Positions 56,321 to 64,000 of a stretch of DNA of 64,000 bases are shown here, piece by piece; position 1 is the first letter of the stretch, and every line of letters begins with the position of its first letter. The translations under genes were made by a program, and so were the position numbers. Below the pieces are notes generated by a model. That model made no database searches. It was not told the DNA's origin and worked only from the letters and a program-made list of their open reading frames with translations. This stretch comes from Glaciimonas soli (lineage in GTDB: Bacteria > Pseudomonadota > Gammaproteobacteria > Burkholderiales > Burkholderiaceae_D): assembly GCF_009497155.1 (NCBI RefSeq), contig NZ_WINI01000005.1, positions 1 to 64,000 on the forward strand, written 5' to 3'.

Positions 56321-57784
56321 ATGAATAAAAGCATCCTGGCATTAACCATCACTACCCTCTGTTTGAGCGCCTGCGTGGTTGGTCCTGATTACGTGCGCCC
56401 AACTTTGAACACGGACATCCCTACCGCATTCAAAGAATCCAAAGACTGGAAAGTAGCCGAACCGCAAGATCATGCGCTCAGTGAAAAATGGTGGGAATCC
56501 TATAATGATCCGATCTTGAATTCCCTAGTTGCCCAGATCGACATCTCCAACCAGAATCTGATGCAAGCCGAAGCGCAATTCCGTCAAGCCAGAGCCGTGG
56601 TGCAATCAGCACGCGCAGCCTATTACCCTACTATCGGTGCAACTGGTTCGGCAACACGTTCCGGCAGTGGCGCCATTAGTAATGGCAGCCGCAGCAATAT
56701 CAATAGTGGTGCCGGTAACACTGTCTCCAACGATTACGCCTTATCAGGCACCGCCAGTTGGGAACCGGATCTCTGGGGAAAAATACAGCGCACGGTCGAA
56801 TCGGATCGCGCCACTGCCCAAGCCAGTGCAGCCGATTTGCAAGGCGTGCGCCTGAGCGCGCAATCGTCATTGGCACAAGATTATTTGCAATTGCGCGTAC
56901 TCGACGCACAAAAACAATTGTTAGACGATACCGTAGCTGGCTACGAAAAGTCATATCAACTGACTAAAAACCAATACGCTGCTGGCGTTGCTGCCAAAGC
57001 CGATGTGATTCAAGCTGAAACTCAATTGAAATCAGCGCAGGCGCAAGCCCTGGATGTTGGCGTACTACGCGCCCAAATGGAACATGCAATTGCGTTGTTG
57101 ATTGGTCAGCCGGCATCGACGTTTTCGATTGCTAAATTAACTCAGGCACCATTGGTGCCGACCCCACCTGCGATACCGACTGGCGTACCATCGACTTTGC
57201 TTGAGCGTCGACCAGACATCAGTGGAGCAGAACGCCGCGCTGCTGCTGCCAATGCGCAGATTGGTGTCGCTAAAGCGGCATATTACCCATCACTGACGCT
57301 ATCCGCCTCTGGCGGTTTCCAAAGTAATAGTTTTGGCAATTTGCTGACACTGCCTAGTCGTGTCTGGTCGCTTGGACCTGCTTTAGCAGAAACCATCTTC
57401 GATGGTGGTGCACGCCAGGCGCAAACCGCTCAGGCAATAGCCAGTTACGACGCTGCGGCCGCAGTCTACAAACAAACTGTGCTGACTGGCTTCCAGGAGG
57501 TCGAAGACAATTTGGCAGCTTTGCGAATCTTGGAAGAAGAAGCGAAAGTGCAAGATGAAACCGTGAAATTGGCACGCTACTCGGTACAACTGGCTTTGAA
57601 TCAATACAAAGCCGGTATCACCAATTACACCAGCGTCGTTACTGCCCAAGCTACAGCGCTGACCGCCGAGAATACTGCCCTGAGTATTCAGAATCGTCGT
57701 TTAGCCGCCAGTGTGCAGCTGATCGCAGCACTCGGTGGTGGCTGGTCACAAGCGGAATTGCCGGAGACGGCTGCGTTGAAGTAA
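56321..57784 (+). CDS. RND efflux outer-membrane channel lipoprotein, OprM/NodT-type
   Basis: The channel forms the outer-membrane exit of the pump. ATG 56321 follows GGAG at six bases and gives lipobox LCLSAC. An ATG at 56291 overlapping the mdtC stop is possible. Two OEP repeats are visible (ISNQNLMQAEAQFRQARAVV, PTIGATGSA; and VASYDA-like, ASYDAAAAVYKQTVLTGFQEVEDNL). E. coli mdtABC has no own channel and uses TolC; this operon carries one. Confidence 0.93.
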   Translation: MNKSILALTITTLCLSACVVGPDYVRPTLNTDIPTAFKESKDWKVAEPQDHALSEKWWESYNDPILNSLVAQIDISNQNLMQAEAQFRQARAVVQSARAAYYPTIGATGSATRSGSGAISNGSRSNINSGAGNTVSNDYALSGTASWEPDLWGKIQRTVESDRATAQASAADLQGVRLSAQSSLAQDYLQLRVLDAQKQLLDDTVAGYEKSYQLTKNQYAAGVAAKADVIQAETQLKSAQAQALDVGVLRAQMEHAIALLIGQPASTFSIAKLTQAPLVPTPPAIPTGVPSTLLERRPDISGAERRAAAANAQIGVAKAAYYPSLTLSASGGFQSNSFGNLLTLPSRVWSLGPALAETIFDGGARQAQTAQAIASYDAAAAVYKQTVLTGFQEVEDNLAALRILEEEAKVQDETVKLARYSVQLALNQYKAGITNYTSVVTAQATALTAENTALSIQNRRLAASVQLIAALGGGWSQAELPETAALK

Positions 57785-57850
57785 ATCACTGGGATTAGCC
57801 GACTTGCCCTCCTGGTCCCCGTCCCGCTTTTCCCTATTACTCTCCCTAAG

Positions 57851-57882
57851 CTCCTTCTCCCTGCTGCGGGAGAAGGAGTTTT
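57851..57882 (+). terminator. Terminator of the mdtABC-oprM operon
   Basis: A perfect 11-bp stem, CTCCTTCTCCC (57851-57861) with GGGAGAAGGAG (57868-57878), is followed by TTTT. Confidence 0.85.
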
Positions 57883-57946
57883 GACTTATCCTTTTTTGAA
57901 AATGCGCGTAACATCGTAGCGATCAAAAATATCGAGGAATCCGAAC

Positions 57947-58378
57947 ATGAACTTACGCCCCAGCTGGGAAATCTTCGCACTAGGTTCGGCATTTTTTGCT
58001 GGCCTGACCGCCATATTTGGCAAGTTCGGCGTGGTTGGCATGAATTCCAACTTTGCCACTTTCATTCGCACCGTGATCATTTTATTTGTGATCGCAGGTA
58101 TCGTCACCTTACGGGATGAATGGCAAAAGCCAGCATTGGTGGGTGCTTCAAACTGGCTATTTCTGGCGCTATCGGCGATTGCGACTGGCTTATCGTGGCT
58201 GTGTTATTACCATGCTCTGCAAATCGGCCCAATCTCAAAGGTCGCGCCTATCGACAAACTCAGTGTCGCTTTTGCGATCGTACTTGGCTTGGTATTCGCG
58301 GGTGAACAACTGACGTGGCCGGTCGCCATTGGCGGCTCTTTGATCGTCGCTGGATCGGTTGTGATTATTGCGTTTTAA
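57947..58378 (+). CDS. Small single-EamA-domain membrane protein
   Basis: The 143-aa protein has four to five helices and one EamA domain (FFAGLTAIFGKFGVVGMNSN, YHALQIGPISKVAPIDKLSVA). These half-size DMT proteins may dimerise to form a transporter. GAGGA lies before ATG 57947. Substrate unknown. The DMT at 4879 is the full-length form. Confidence 0.88.
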   Translation: MNLRPSWEIFALGSAFFAGLTAIFGKFGVVGMNSNFATFIRTVIILFVIAGIVTLRDEWQKPALVGASNWLFLALSAIATGLSWLCYYHALQIGPISKVAPIDKLSVAFAIVLGLVFAGEQLTWPVAIGGSLIVAGSVVIIAF

Positions 58379-58462
58379 TTCGACTTAAGTCGTCTCCCAC
58401 ACTTGCGAGCGATGGGAGAAAAACGCGTTTGATAAAATATTCATCAATAATACTTTGTCCCG

Positions 58463-59827
58463 ATGCCCATCACAGATCCCCATACTATTGCCACCGCTGC
58501 CCAGCCAATCATCCAGATTGGGATGTCTCTGCCTGATGCGCAATGGCCGTACATCGATAGCCTGACGCGACTTGGCCTGGCACTGGCACTTGGTTTATTG
58601 ATTGGCTTAGAGCGCGAACGACGCGGCAAGGAAGCTGGCTTACGCACTTTTGGTCTGGTCGCTTTGTTGGGTGGCATGGGTGGGCTGGTTGGTGATAATT
58701 ATGCCTATCTGGTCTTCATCATGACCGGTGGCTTAGCCGCTTTTTTAAACATACAACGCTTACGTACGCATGCCAGCACTGAGCTCACCACCTCTGCTGC
58801 CATGCTGGCCACCTGCATCGTTGGCATCCTCTGCGGTAAAGGTCATACCGCCACACCGGCATCGGTAATGGTCACCATCACCGCATTATTGGCATGGAAA
58901 GACCGGTTTGCCAATTTCAGTTCCGGACTAACTGAAGCGGAAATGCGCTCCGCCCTTTTGTTAGCCATTTTGGCGATTGTAATTTATCCTGCCTTGCCGA
59001 TCGGTGCCATCGGTCCCTGGCATCTGATCGAGCCGCGCGCAGCCTGGCTCACAGTAATCCTGATTGCCGGCATCGGCTTCATCAACTATGTGCTCTGGAA
59101 AATCTATGGCGCCCGCGGTATTGCGCTCGCCGGATTTTTAGGTGGTTTAGTCAACAGTAGCGTGACCGTCAATGAAATGGCTTCGCGAGCTAAAGACAAT
59201 CACCCCGAAACCATCAGCGCAGCCTATCGCGGCATTTTATTAGCAACTGCAGCGATGACGATCCGCAATGCTTGTATCTTATTTATCTTGGCACCTACTG
59301 CCGCTCTCACCGCTGCCGTACCGTTTGCATTCATGCTCTTGATTAACGCTGCCTGGTTTTTCATGGATCGCAATGCGACGCACACAACCGATAATCATCA
59401 GGTCGGGCCAGTCGAATTGCCATTACCATTTTCACTGAGAGCAGCATTCAAATATGGTCTGTTATTTTTGCTGCTGCATATCGCTGGTGTGATTACGCAA
59501 GATAGCTTTGGTGAGCTCGGTTTCTATGCTGTCAGCCTGATCGGCGGCCTGGTTTCCAGCGCCAGTGCAGTCGCCGCTGCCGCCAGCTTGTTAACCGGCA
59601 ATTCGATTTCCGCCCACGTTGCGTCAACCGGCGCGGTCATCGCTTCGCTTGCCAGTGTATTGGTGAATATGCCGCTGGTGTTACGCGCCCGCAATCGCGG
59701 CTTGATCATCCGTTTGTCGCTGGCGATGTTGTCGATTACCGTGGTTGGTATTGTTGGCTCACTTGCTGCGGCACGTTTGCTGCCTTTGCTGGTGAAAGAA
59801 GTACCATTCTTGGCACAGTTTTATTGA
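58463..59827 (+). CDS. MgtC/SapB-domain membrane protein with DUF4010
   Basis: The 454-aa protein has an N-terminal MgtC-like domain (GLALALGLLIGLERERRGKEAGLRT) and a long C-terminal DUF4010 region with many helices (GGLVNSSVTVNEMASRAKDN, LIGGLVSSASAVAAAASLL). It has about 13 predicted helices. The family role is unknown, although some MgtC proteins affect magnesium starvation and ATPase control. The E/R signature LERER is complete. Confidence 0.88.
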   Translation: MPITDPHTIATAAQPIIQIGMSLPDAQWPYIDSLTRLGLALALGLLIGLERERRGKEAGLRTFGLVALLGGMGGLVGDNYAYLVFIMTGGLAAFLNIQRLRTHASTELTTSAAMLATCIVGILCGKGHTATPASVMVTITALLAWKDRFANFSSGLTEAEMRSALLLAILAIVIYPALPIGAIGPWHLIEPRAAWLTVILIAGIGFINYVLWKIYGARGIALAGFLGGLVNSSVTVNEMASRAKDNHPETISAAYRGILLATAAMTIRNACILFILAPTAALTAAVPFAFMLLINAAWFFMDRNATHTTDNHQVGPVELPLPFSLRAAFKYGLLFLLLHIAGVITQDSFGELGFYAVSLIGGLVSSASAVAAAASLLTGNSISAHVASTGAVIASLASVLVNMPLVLRARNRGLIIRLSLAMLSITVVGIVGSLAAARLLPLLVKEVPFLAQFY

Positions 59828-59834
59828 GCAGGGC

Positions 59835-61703
59835 TTAGGCCACTAGCACTGCCTCTAGTGTGCCTCGCAGCGCGTTGCACACCATGATCTGCTCTGCCGC
59901 TCGCACATCTGCGTACGTTAATGTGCGTTCGACAGCGTTCCATGTCTGATCATCCAGTACTACTTTACGCATCACGCCTGGCAGCACTCCTGCAGTTAAG
60001 GGCGGCGTATACCAATGACCATCCAGTTTAACAAACACGTTGCTACGCCCGCCTTCAGTTAACTCGCCGCTCTGATTAAAAAACAGTGTATCGAAAGCGC
60101 CCTGTTGTTCCGCGGCTTTCCAGGCTTGATCGTAACGATTACGCACCGTGGTTTTGTGACGTAAGAAAATGTCATCGGCTTGCGTAGGCTGTGTAGATAA
60201 CAGTACTTTCACTGGCGTTTGCAATGGTGTTAACGGTGCGCTACTGATGTCCGCCAATCCGTTGGCAGACAAAGTCAGACGCAATCTATACGCTGCGTTG
60301 GCGGGCAATGCTGCGCAATAAGCATTGAGTTGCTGGCGCAAGTCAATCTCATCGCATGCAATCCCAAAATACGTTGCTGAAGCATGAAGGCGCTGCAAAT
60401 GCAATGCCAGATGACGACAGCCTTCTGTCGTTACGTGCATGGTTTCAAACAGCAAAAATTCACCTTGCATGCCGGTTAAAAACTTAGCTTTCAATGCGCA
60501 TTCGGCATATTCATCAGCGGCGACACTGTCGTACACGATGCCAGCACCGACACCGAGTTCACCTGCACGCACACCATGCTGCTCTGCCTCCAACAACAAC
60601 GTGCGAATCGGTACCGATAGACAAAAATCGCCTATCGCATGTTCTGCTGCGGGCGCATCAAACCACCCTATTGCCCCGGTATATAAACGACGTGGCTCCG
60701 GTTCCAACTCAGCGATGATTTGCATAGTACGATGCTTGGGTGCGCCGGTAATCGAGCCACAAGGGTACAACGCAGCAATCACTTCTTGCAGTGTGACGTC
60801 GGTGCGTAACTGCGCTTGTACGGTAGAAGCCATTTGCAAGATGGTGTTATAGCGCTGGACCTCAAATAATTGCGGCACCCGCACCGTGCCCAATTGGGCG
60901 ATGCGGCCCAAGTCGTTACGCAGCAAGTCGGTAATCATCAGATTTTCTGCGCGATTTTTAGGATCATTTGCCAATGCATGCGCCACTTGTTTATCGTGTT
61001 CAGCATCACCGCTGGCTGGCGCGGTTCCTTTGATCGGATTCGCAGTCAACAACCCTTGCGCATAGCGCACAAACAATTCTGGCGACAGCGATAACACCAT
61101 ACGACCATCTGGCAATGCAATCAGAGCGCCATAAGAAACCGACTGTCGCTGTCGTAATTGACGATACAACGATAAGGGATTGCCGTAGACATCAAAACGC
61201 AGGCGATAAGTGTAGTTAACTTGATAGGTGTCGCCCGCTTCTATGTAAGCATGAATACGGTCGATTGCGGCGGTAAATTTCGTTTCGCTGACGTTGGCGT
61301 GCAGATTGGCGATGCCCGATACTGCATCAGTCTGATCTGGGTTTTCTGCCTGAATTTGTTGCAGTAACCAGCTATTGACTTCTGCATCACGCAATTGCTG
61401 GCATTGTTCAAATAAGAGTATCTGCGCCAGTGGTTCAGTCATTTGTTCTGCACGGATGGCAGCATTTGCAGCAGTTGAGATGCCCTGCATTTCCGCGCCC
61501 AATTCATAATTGAACAACGCTACTGCATGCAAACCCTGTTGCATGGCCGCCTGCATATCAGTAATCAATTGCGACAGTTGCACAAGCTGCCAACATTGCA
61601 AGGTTGTTTGATGGCGGCTATATAAACGCGATGCGGCGACGCCGGCGTCAGCACGGCGATCATCGAGCAAGGCGAAGCAGGTGGCTGCTGTTGATTGGGT
61701 CAT
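59835..61703 (-). CDS. pabB: Fused aminodeoxychorismate synthase I / 4-amino-4-deoxychorismate lyase
   Basis: The 622-aa fusion combines PabB (about 1-370) and a class IV aminotransferase-fold PabC (about 380-622). The PabB motifs YQVNYTYRLRFDVYG, ANPIKGTAPASG, RAENLMITDLLRNDLGRI, and GSITGAPKHRTMQII are complete. The PabC half has KTTVRNRYDQAWKAAE with the PLP lysine context, and FNQSGELTEGGRSNVF. It makes 4-aminobenzoate for folate. Fusion is common in beta-proteobacteria. Confidence 0.95.
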   Translation of the reverse strand: MTQSTAATCFALLDDRRADAGVAASRLYSRHQTTLQCWQLVQLSQLITDMQAAMQQGLHAVALFNYELGAEMQGISTAANAAIRAEQMTEPLAQILLFEQCQQLRDAEVNSWLLQQIQAENPDQTDAVSGIANLHANVSETKFTAAIDRIHAYIEAGDTYQVNYTYRLRFDVYGNPLSLYRQLRQRQSVSYGALIALPDGRMVLSLSPELFVRYAQGLLTANPIKGTAPASGDAEHDKQVAHALANDPKNRAENLMITDLLRNDLGRIAQLGTVRVPQLFEVQRYNTILQMASTVQAQLRTDVTLQEVIAALYPCGSITGAPKHRTMQIIAELEPEPRRLYTGAIGWFDAPAAEHAIGDFCLSVPIRTLLLEAEQHGVRAGELGVGAGIVYDSVAADEYAECALKAKFLTGMQGEFLLFETMHVTTEGCRHLALHLQRLHASATYFGIACDEIDLRQQLNAYCAALPANAAYRLRLTLSANGLADISSAPLTPLQTPVKVLLSTQPTQADDIFLRHKTTVRNRYDQAWKAAEQQGAFDTLFFNQSGELTEGGRSNVFVKLDGHWYTPPLTAGVLPGVMRKVVLDDQTWNAVERTLTYADVRAAEQIMVCNALRGTLEAVLVA

Positions 61704-61912
61704 ATCAGTTTTGAAAAATGCAGAAGACGGGCGCTGACTGCGTGGGATGTTATTTGCCCCTTACCTAGGTAATATAAGTAAGTCTTAAAAGTATCAATGC
61801 TACCTGATCGGCAAAGAATTTGGCAAAACGGTATACTGGCGGACTTTATTGACGTGCTTTTGTCGCTTGCATTTTATTTATCCAGCTAGCCTTGCGTGTC
61901 ACATCCAAATCT

Positions 61913-63304
61913 ATGGCAATTTCTCGCGTCTTTCTCACTCCACTTATTGTTGCCTGCGCTCTGTTCATGGAGAACATGGACGCCACCGTTATTGCCACAT
62001 CGTTACCCGCGATGGCGCTTGATATGGGCGAAAGCCCGATTGCGTTAAAACTGGCGATGACTTCTTATCTGGTCAGCCTGGCGATCTTTATTCCGATCAG
62101 CGGCTGGATGGCGGATCGTTTCGGTGCCCGCACCATTTTCCGCACCGCCATCGGCGTCTTCATGCTCGGCTCTATCCTGTGCGGCCTATGCTACACACTA
62201 GATCAATTTGTCGCCGCCCGCTTTATTCAAGGGGTAGGTGGAGCGATGATGGTACCGGTCGGGCGTTTAGTGATTTTGCGCACTGTATCGAAAGTCGATT
62301 TGGTTAAAGCGCTTAGCTATCTGACAATTCCGGCCCTGGTCGGTCCGGTGATCGGGCCGCCGTTAGGTGGTTTCATTACAACCTACTTTCATTGGCGCTG
62401 GATATTTTTCATCAACATCCCGATCAGCATACTCGGCATCTATCTGGCGAATCGTTTTATTGAAAATCTGCGCGAAGAACAAGTTGCTCCGCTTGATTGG
62501 ATCGGCTTTGTACTCTCTGCAGTTGGCTGTTCGGGCTTGATGTTTGGCTTGGCCAGCGCCGGGCGTCATTTGGTTAACAATGATATTTCAGCAATTTGCG
62601 TAGTTGTCGGCGTCCTGTCATTGTCCACTTATGTCTGGCATGCATTTCGGACACCGCACCCTTTATTGAATCTACGCTTGCTATCGATTCCAACATTGCG
62701 GATGAATGTTTTTGGTGGCTCGTTATTCCGTATCGGCGTTGGGGCATTACCGTTTTTATTGCCGTTACTATTTCAACTCGGCTTCGGCTTATCGCCATTT
62801 CAATCAGGCATGTTGACATGCGCATCTGCGGCGGGGGCAATGTTCGTTAAAACCATTACCAATACGGTCTTAAAACGATATGGCTTCCGCAATGTTCTGG
62901 TTTATAACACCTTGCTTGGTGCTGCCTCGATGGCGGCGTTTGGTTTGCTTGCTGCTGATTCACCACACGCCATGGTAATGGCTTTGCTCTTGATCGGCGG
63001 TTGCTTGCGTTCCATGCAATTTACCAGCCTGAACGCCATTGCCTACGCCGACATCGAACAACCGCAAATGAGCCAAGCTACAAGCTTGACCAGCGTCGCA
63101 CAACAATTGGCAATTGGTCTGGGCGTCACCATAGGTGGTTTCGCCTTACAACTGTCGATGCAATTACAAGGTCACAAAAATCTGGTCACAGCCGACTTTT
63201 GGCCAGCATTTTTACTGATCGCCATCATTGCTGCCAGCTCTCTGCCATTTGCCTTGAAATTACGACCAGATGCCGGGTCAGAGATGACGGGACGACGTCG
63301 ATAA
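61913..63304 (+). CDS. MFS transporter, DHA2 (EmrB/QacA) family
   Basis: The 463-aa exporter has fourteen predicted helices in the DHA2 arrangement: LFMENMDATVIATSLPAMA, the motif A GWMADRFGARTIFR, and motif C GPVIGPPLGGFI. ATG 61913 is preferred to a TTG at 61892. No membrane fusion partner (emrA) is adjacent. Substrate unknown; drug or small-molecule efflux is likely. Confidence 0.92.
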   Translation: MAISRVFLTPLIVACALFMENMDATVIATSLPAMALDMGESPIALKLAMTSYLVSLAIFIPISGWMADRFGARTIFRTAIGVFMLGSILCGLCYTLDQFVAARFIQGVGGAMMVPVGRLVILRTVSKVDLVKALSYLTIPALVGPVIGPPLGGFITTYFHWRWIFFINIPISILGIYLANRFIENLREEQVAPLDWIGFVLSAVGCSGLMFGLASAGRHLVNNDISAICVVVGVLSLSTYVWHAFRTPHPLLNLRLLSIPTLRMNVFGGSLFRIGVGALPFLLPLLFQLGFGLSPFQSGMLTCASAAGAMFVKTITNTVLKRYGFRNVLVYNTLLGAASMAAFGLLAADSPHAMVMALLLIGGCLRSMQFTSLNAIAYADIEQPQMSQATSLTSVAQQLAIGLGVTIGGFALQLSMQLQGHKNLVTADFWPAFLLIAIIAASSLPFALKLRPDAGSEMTGRRR

Positions 63305-63307
63305 AAT

Positions 63308-63340
63308 AAAAAAACGCACACCTCGGTGTGCGTTTTTTAT
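63308..63340. terminator. Bidirectional terminator between convergent genes
   Basis: AAAAAACGCACACC pairs with GGTGTGCGTTTTTT, with T-runs on both strands. It serves the MFS gene and the acyl-CoA dehydrogenase. Confidence 0.92.
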
Positions 63341-63354
63341 TGATCACGACTTTA

Positions 63355-63999
63355 TTAAAACTGATCTTCAGTCAGCGCCAGGACGCCTGCACTACCCTCA
63401 ATAATAGCCACGCGATGCGCATCCGCCTGCGCCAATATGTGGTCTGCAAAGAAACGTGCAGTGCCGATTTTGGCGCGATAGAAACTGGCGTCGCCCTGCC
63501 CTGATTGCAACTTCTCTTGTGCAATCAATGCGGCACGCCCTAATTGCCAACCACCCAAAACAATGCCGGCCAATTTCAAATAAAGCACACTACCAGCGAA
63601 CACGCCTTTGATATCGCTTTTGACATTCGCGACAACATAGCCAACTACTTGCTCTAACGCTGTTGCAGCCAGGGCTAGTTGTTTACTGATGGCGATCAGG
63701 TCGGCATTACTGCTGCCCGCCAGTTGCTGATGCGTGTAACGTACTTGCGCGATGATACCGTTGGCAACGGCACCACCATCGCGTGCAGTTTTTCGACCAA
63801 CCAGATCATTGGCCTGGATCGCGGTTGTGCCTTCATAAATCGCCAAAATCCGCGCATCACGATAATACTGCGCCGCACCGGTTTCTTCGATAAAACCCAT
63901 GCCGCCGTGAACCTGCACACCGTTAGACGCAACATCAATCGCCATTTCGGTAGACCAGCCTTTGACGATAGGGACCAGATATTCGTAGAACGCCTGATT
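63355..63999 (-). CDS. Acyl-CoA dehydrogenase, C-terminal part (5' end outside window)
   Basis: The frame is open from the right edge (NQAFYEYLVPIVKGWSTEM) through an internal ATG at 63945, so only the last 214 codons are here. The QVHGGMGFIEETGAAQYYRD segment and IYEGTTAIQANDLVGRKTARDGG are typical. The Acyl-CoA_dh_C-like final domain and the ending LTEDQF resemble the 600-aa DmdC-type or long-chain enzymes. Catalytic base and FAD motifs of the N-terminus are out of view. Confidence 0.92.
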   Translation of the reverse strand, partial: NQAFYEYLVPIVKGWSTEMAIDVASNGVQVHGGMGFIEETGAAQYYRDARILAIYEGTTAIQANDLVGRKTARDGGAVANGIIAQVRYTHQQLAGSSNADLIAISKQLALAATALEQVVGYVVANVKSDIKGVFAGSVLYLKLAGIVLGGWQLGRAALIAQEKLQSGQGDASFYRAKIGTARFFADHILAQADAHRVAIIEGSAGVLALTEDQF

Positions 64000-64000
64000 C

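Overview
The window looks like an ordinary chromosomal stretch of a Gram-negative betaproteobacterium, most likely Burkholderiales and probably Oxalobacteraceae (Herminiimonas/Undibacterium/Collimonas-like). This rests on the complete tol-pal operon with cpoB, the glyA-nrdR-minor pilin-ribD-ribE order, a class I fumarase and the overall protein sequences; no ribosomal RNA is present to settle it. The genus is inference.

Layout. 1-2.4 kb is a decayed accessory edge: a zinc-ribbon repeat protein cut by the window edge, a small membrane protein, a broken phage-type GH19 endolysin and an IS110-family fragment. 2.5-9.1 kb is core: tRNA-Ser, acs, two membrane proteins, class I fumarase, murI, tRNA-His. 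9.4-11.0 kb holds small genes: a DUF805 protein, a short ORF behind an almost perfect LexA box, and two tandem Pro/Tyr-rich exported paralogues sharing a 5' palindrome. 11.1-16.8 kb is a minus-strand set (glyA, nrdR, fimT, pilW, ribD, ribE); glyA is led by a promoter and a ZTP (pfl) riboswitch. Two inverted-repeat elements with a shared core but unrelated, self-complementary arms lie after glyA and before the SDR gene. 17.0-23.6 kb is ydfG, then ybgC-tolQRAB-pal-cpoB and tRNA-Lys.

23.7-28.5 kb is a minus-strand block (small exported protein, FMN reductase, GFA protein, HAD hydrolase, short-type 6-phosphogluconate dehydrogenase, M29-like aminopeptidase) bracketed by two identical tRNA-Lys genes in direct orientation. 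28.9-34.9 kb is the most interesting locus: wecB-nfrB-nfrA-DUF4434, a compact operon resembling the E. coli phage-N4-receptor glycan system, with its own UDP-ManNAc-forming epimerase and an NfrB that stops where the C-terminal c-di-GMP-binding domain of the E. coli protein would begin.

35.2-44.4 kb carries an Asr-like basic exported protein, an Sfp-type phosphopantetheinyl transferase, a DUF1223 protein, a cytochrome b561-YceI-YceI operon, a quinone oxidoreductase, an aldo/keto reductase, a CoA-transferase and a surface-protein pair. 44.5-44.8 kb is a hairpin-rich intergenic element. 44.8-57.8 kb is an envelope-stress and efflux module: an OmpR-family two-component system, a divergent Spy/CpxP-like chaperone, then an MdtABC-type RND pump with an OprM-type channel. 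This parallels the E. coli BaeSR-spy-mdtABC regulon. 57.9-64 kb has an EamA protein, an MgtC/DUF4010 protein, a pabB-pabC fusion, a DHA2 MFS transporter and the C-terminus of an acyl-CoA dehydrogenase cut by the right edge.

All calls were made by reading motifs; no database search was possible.
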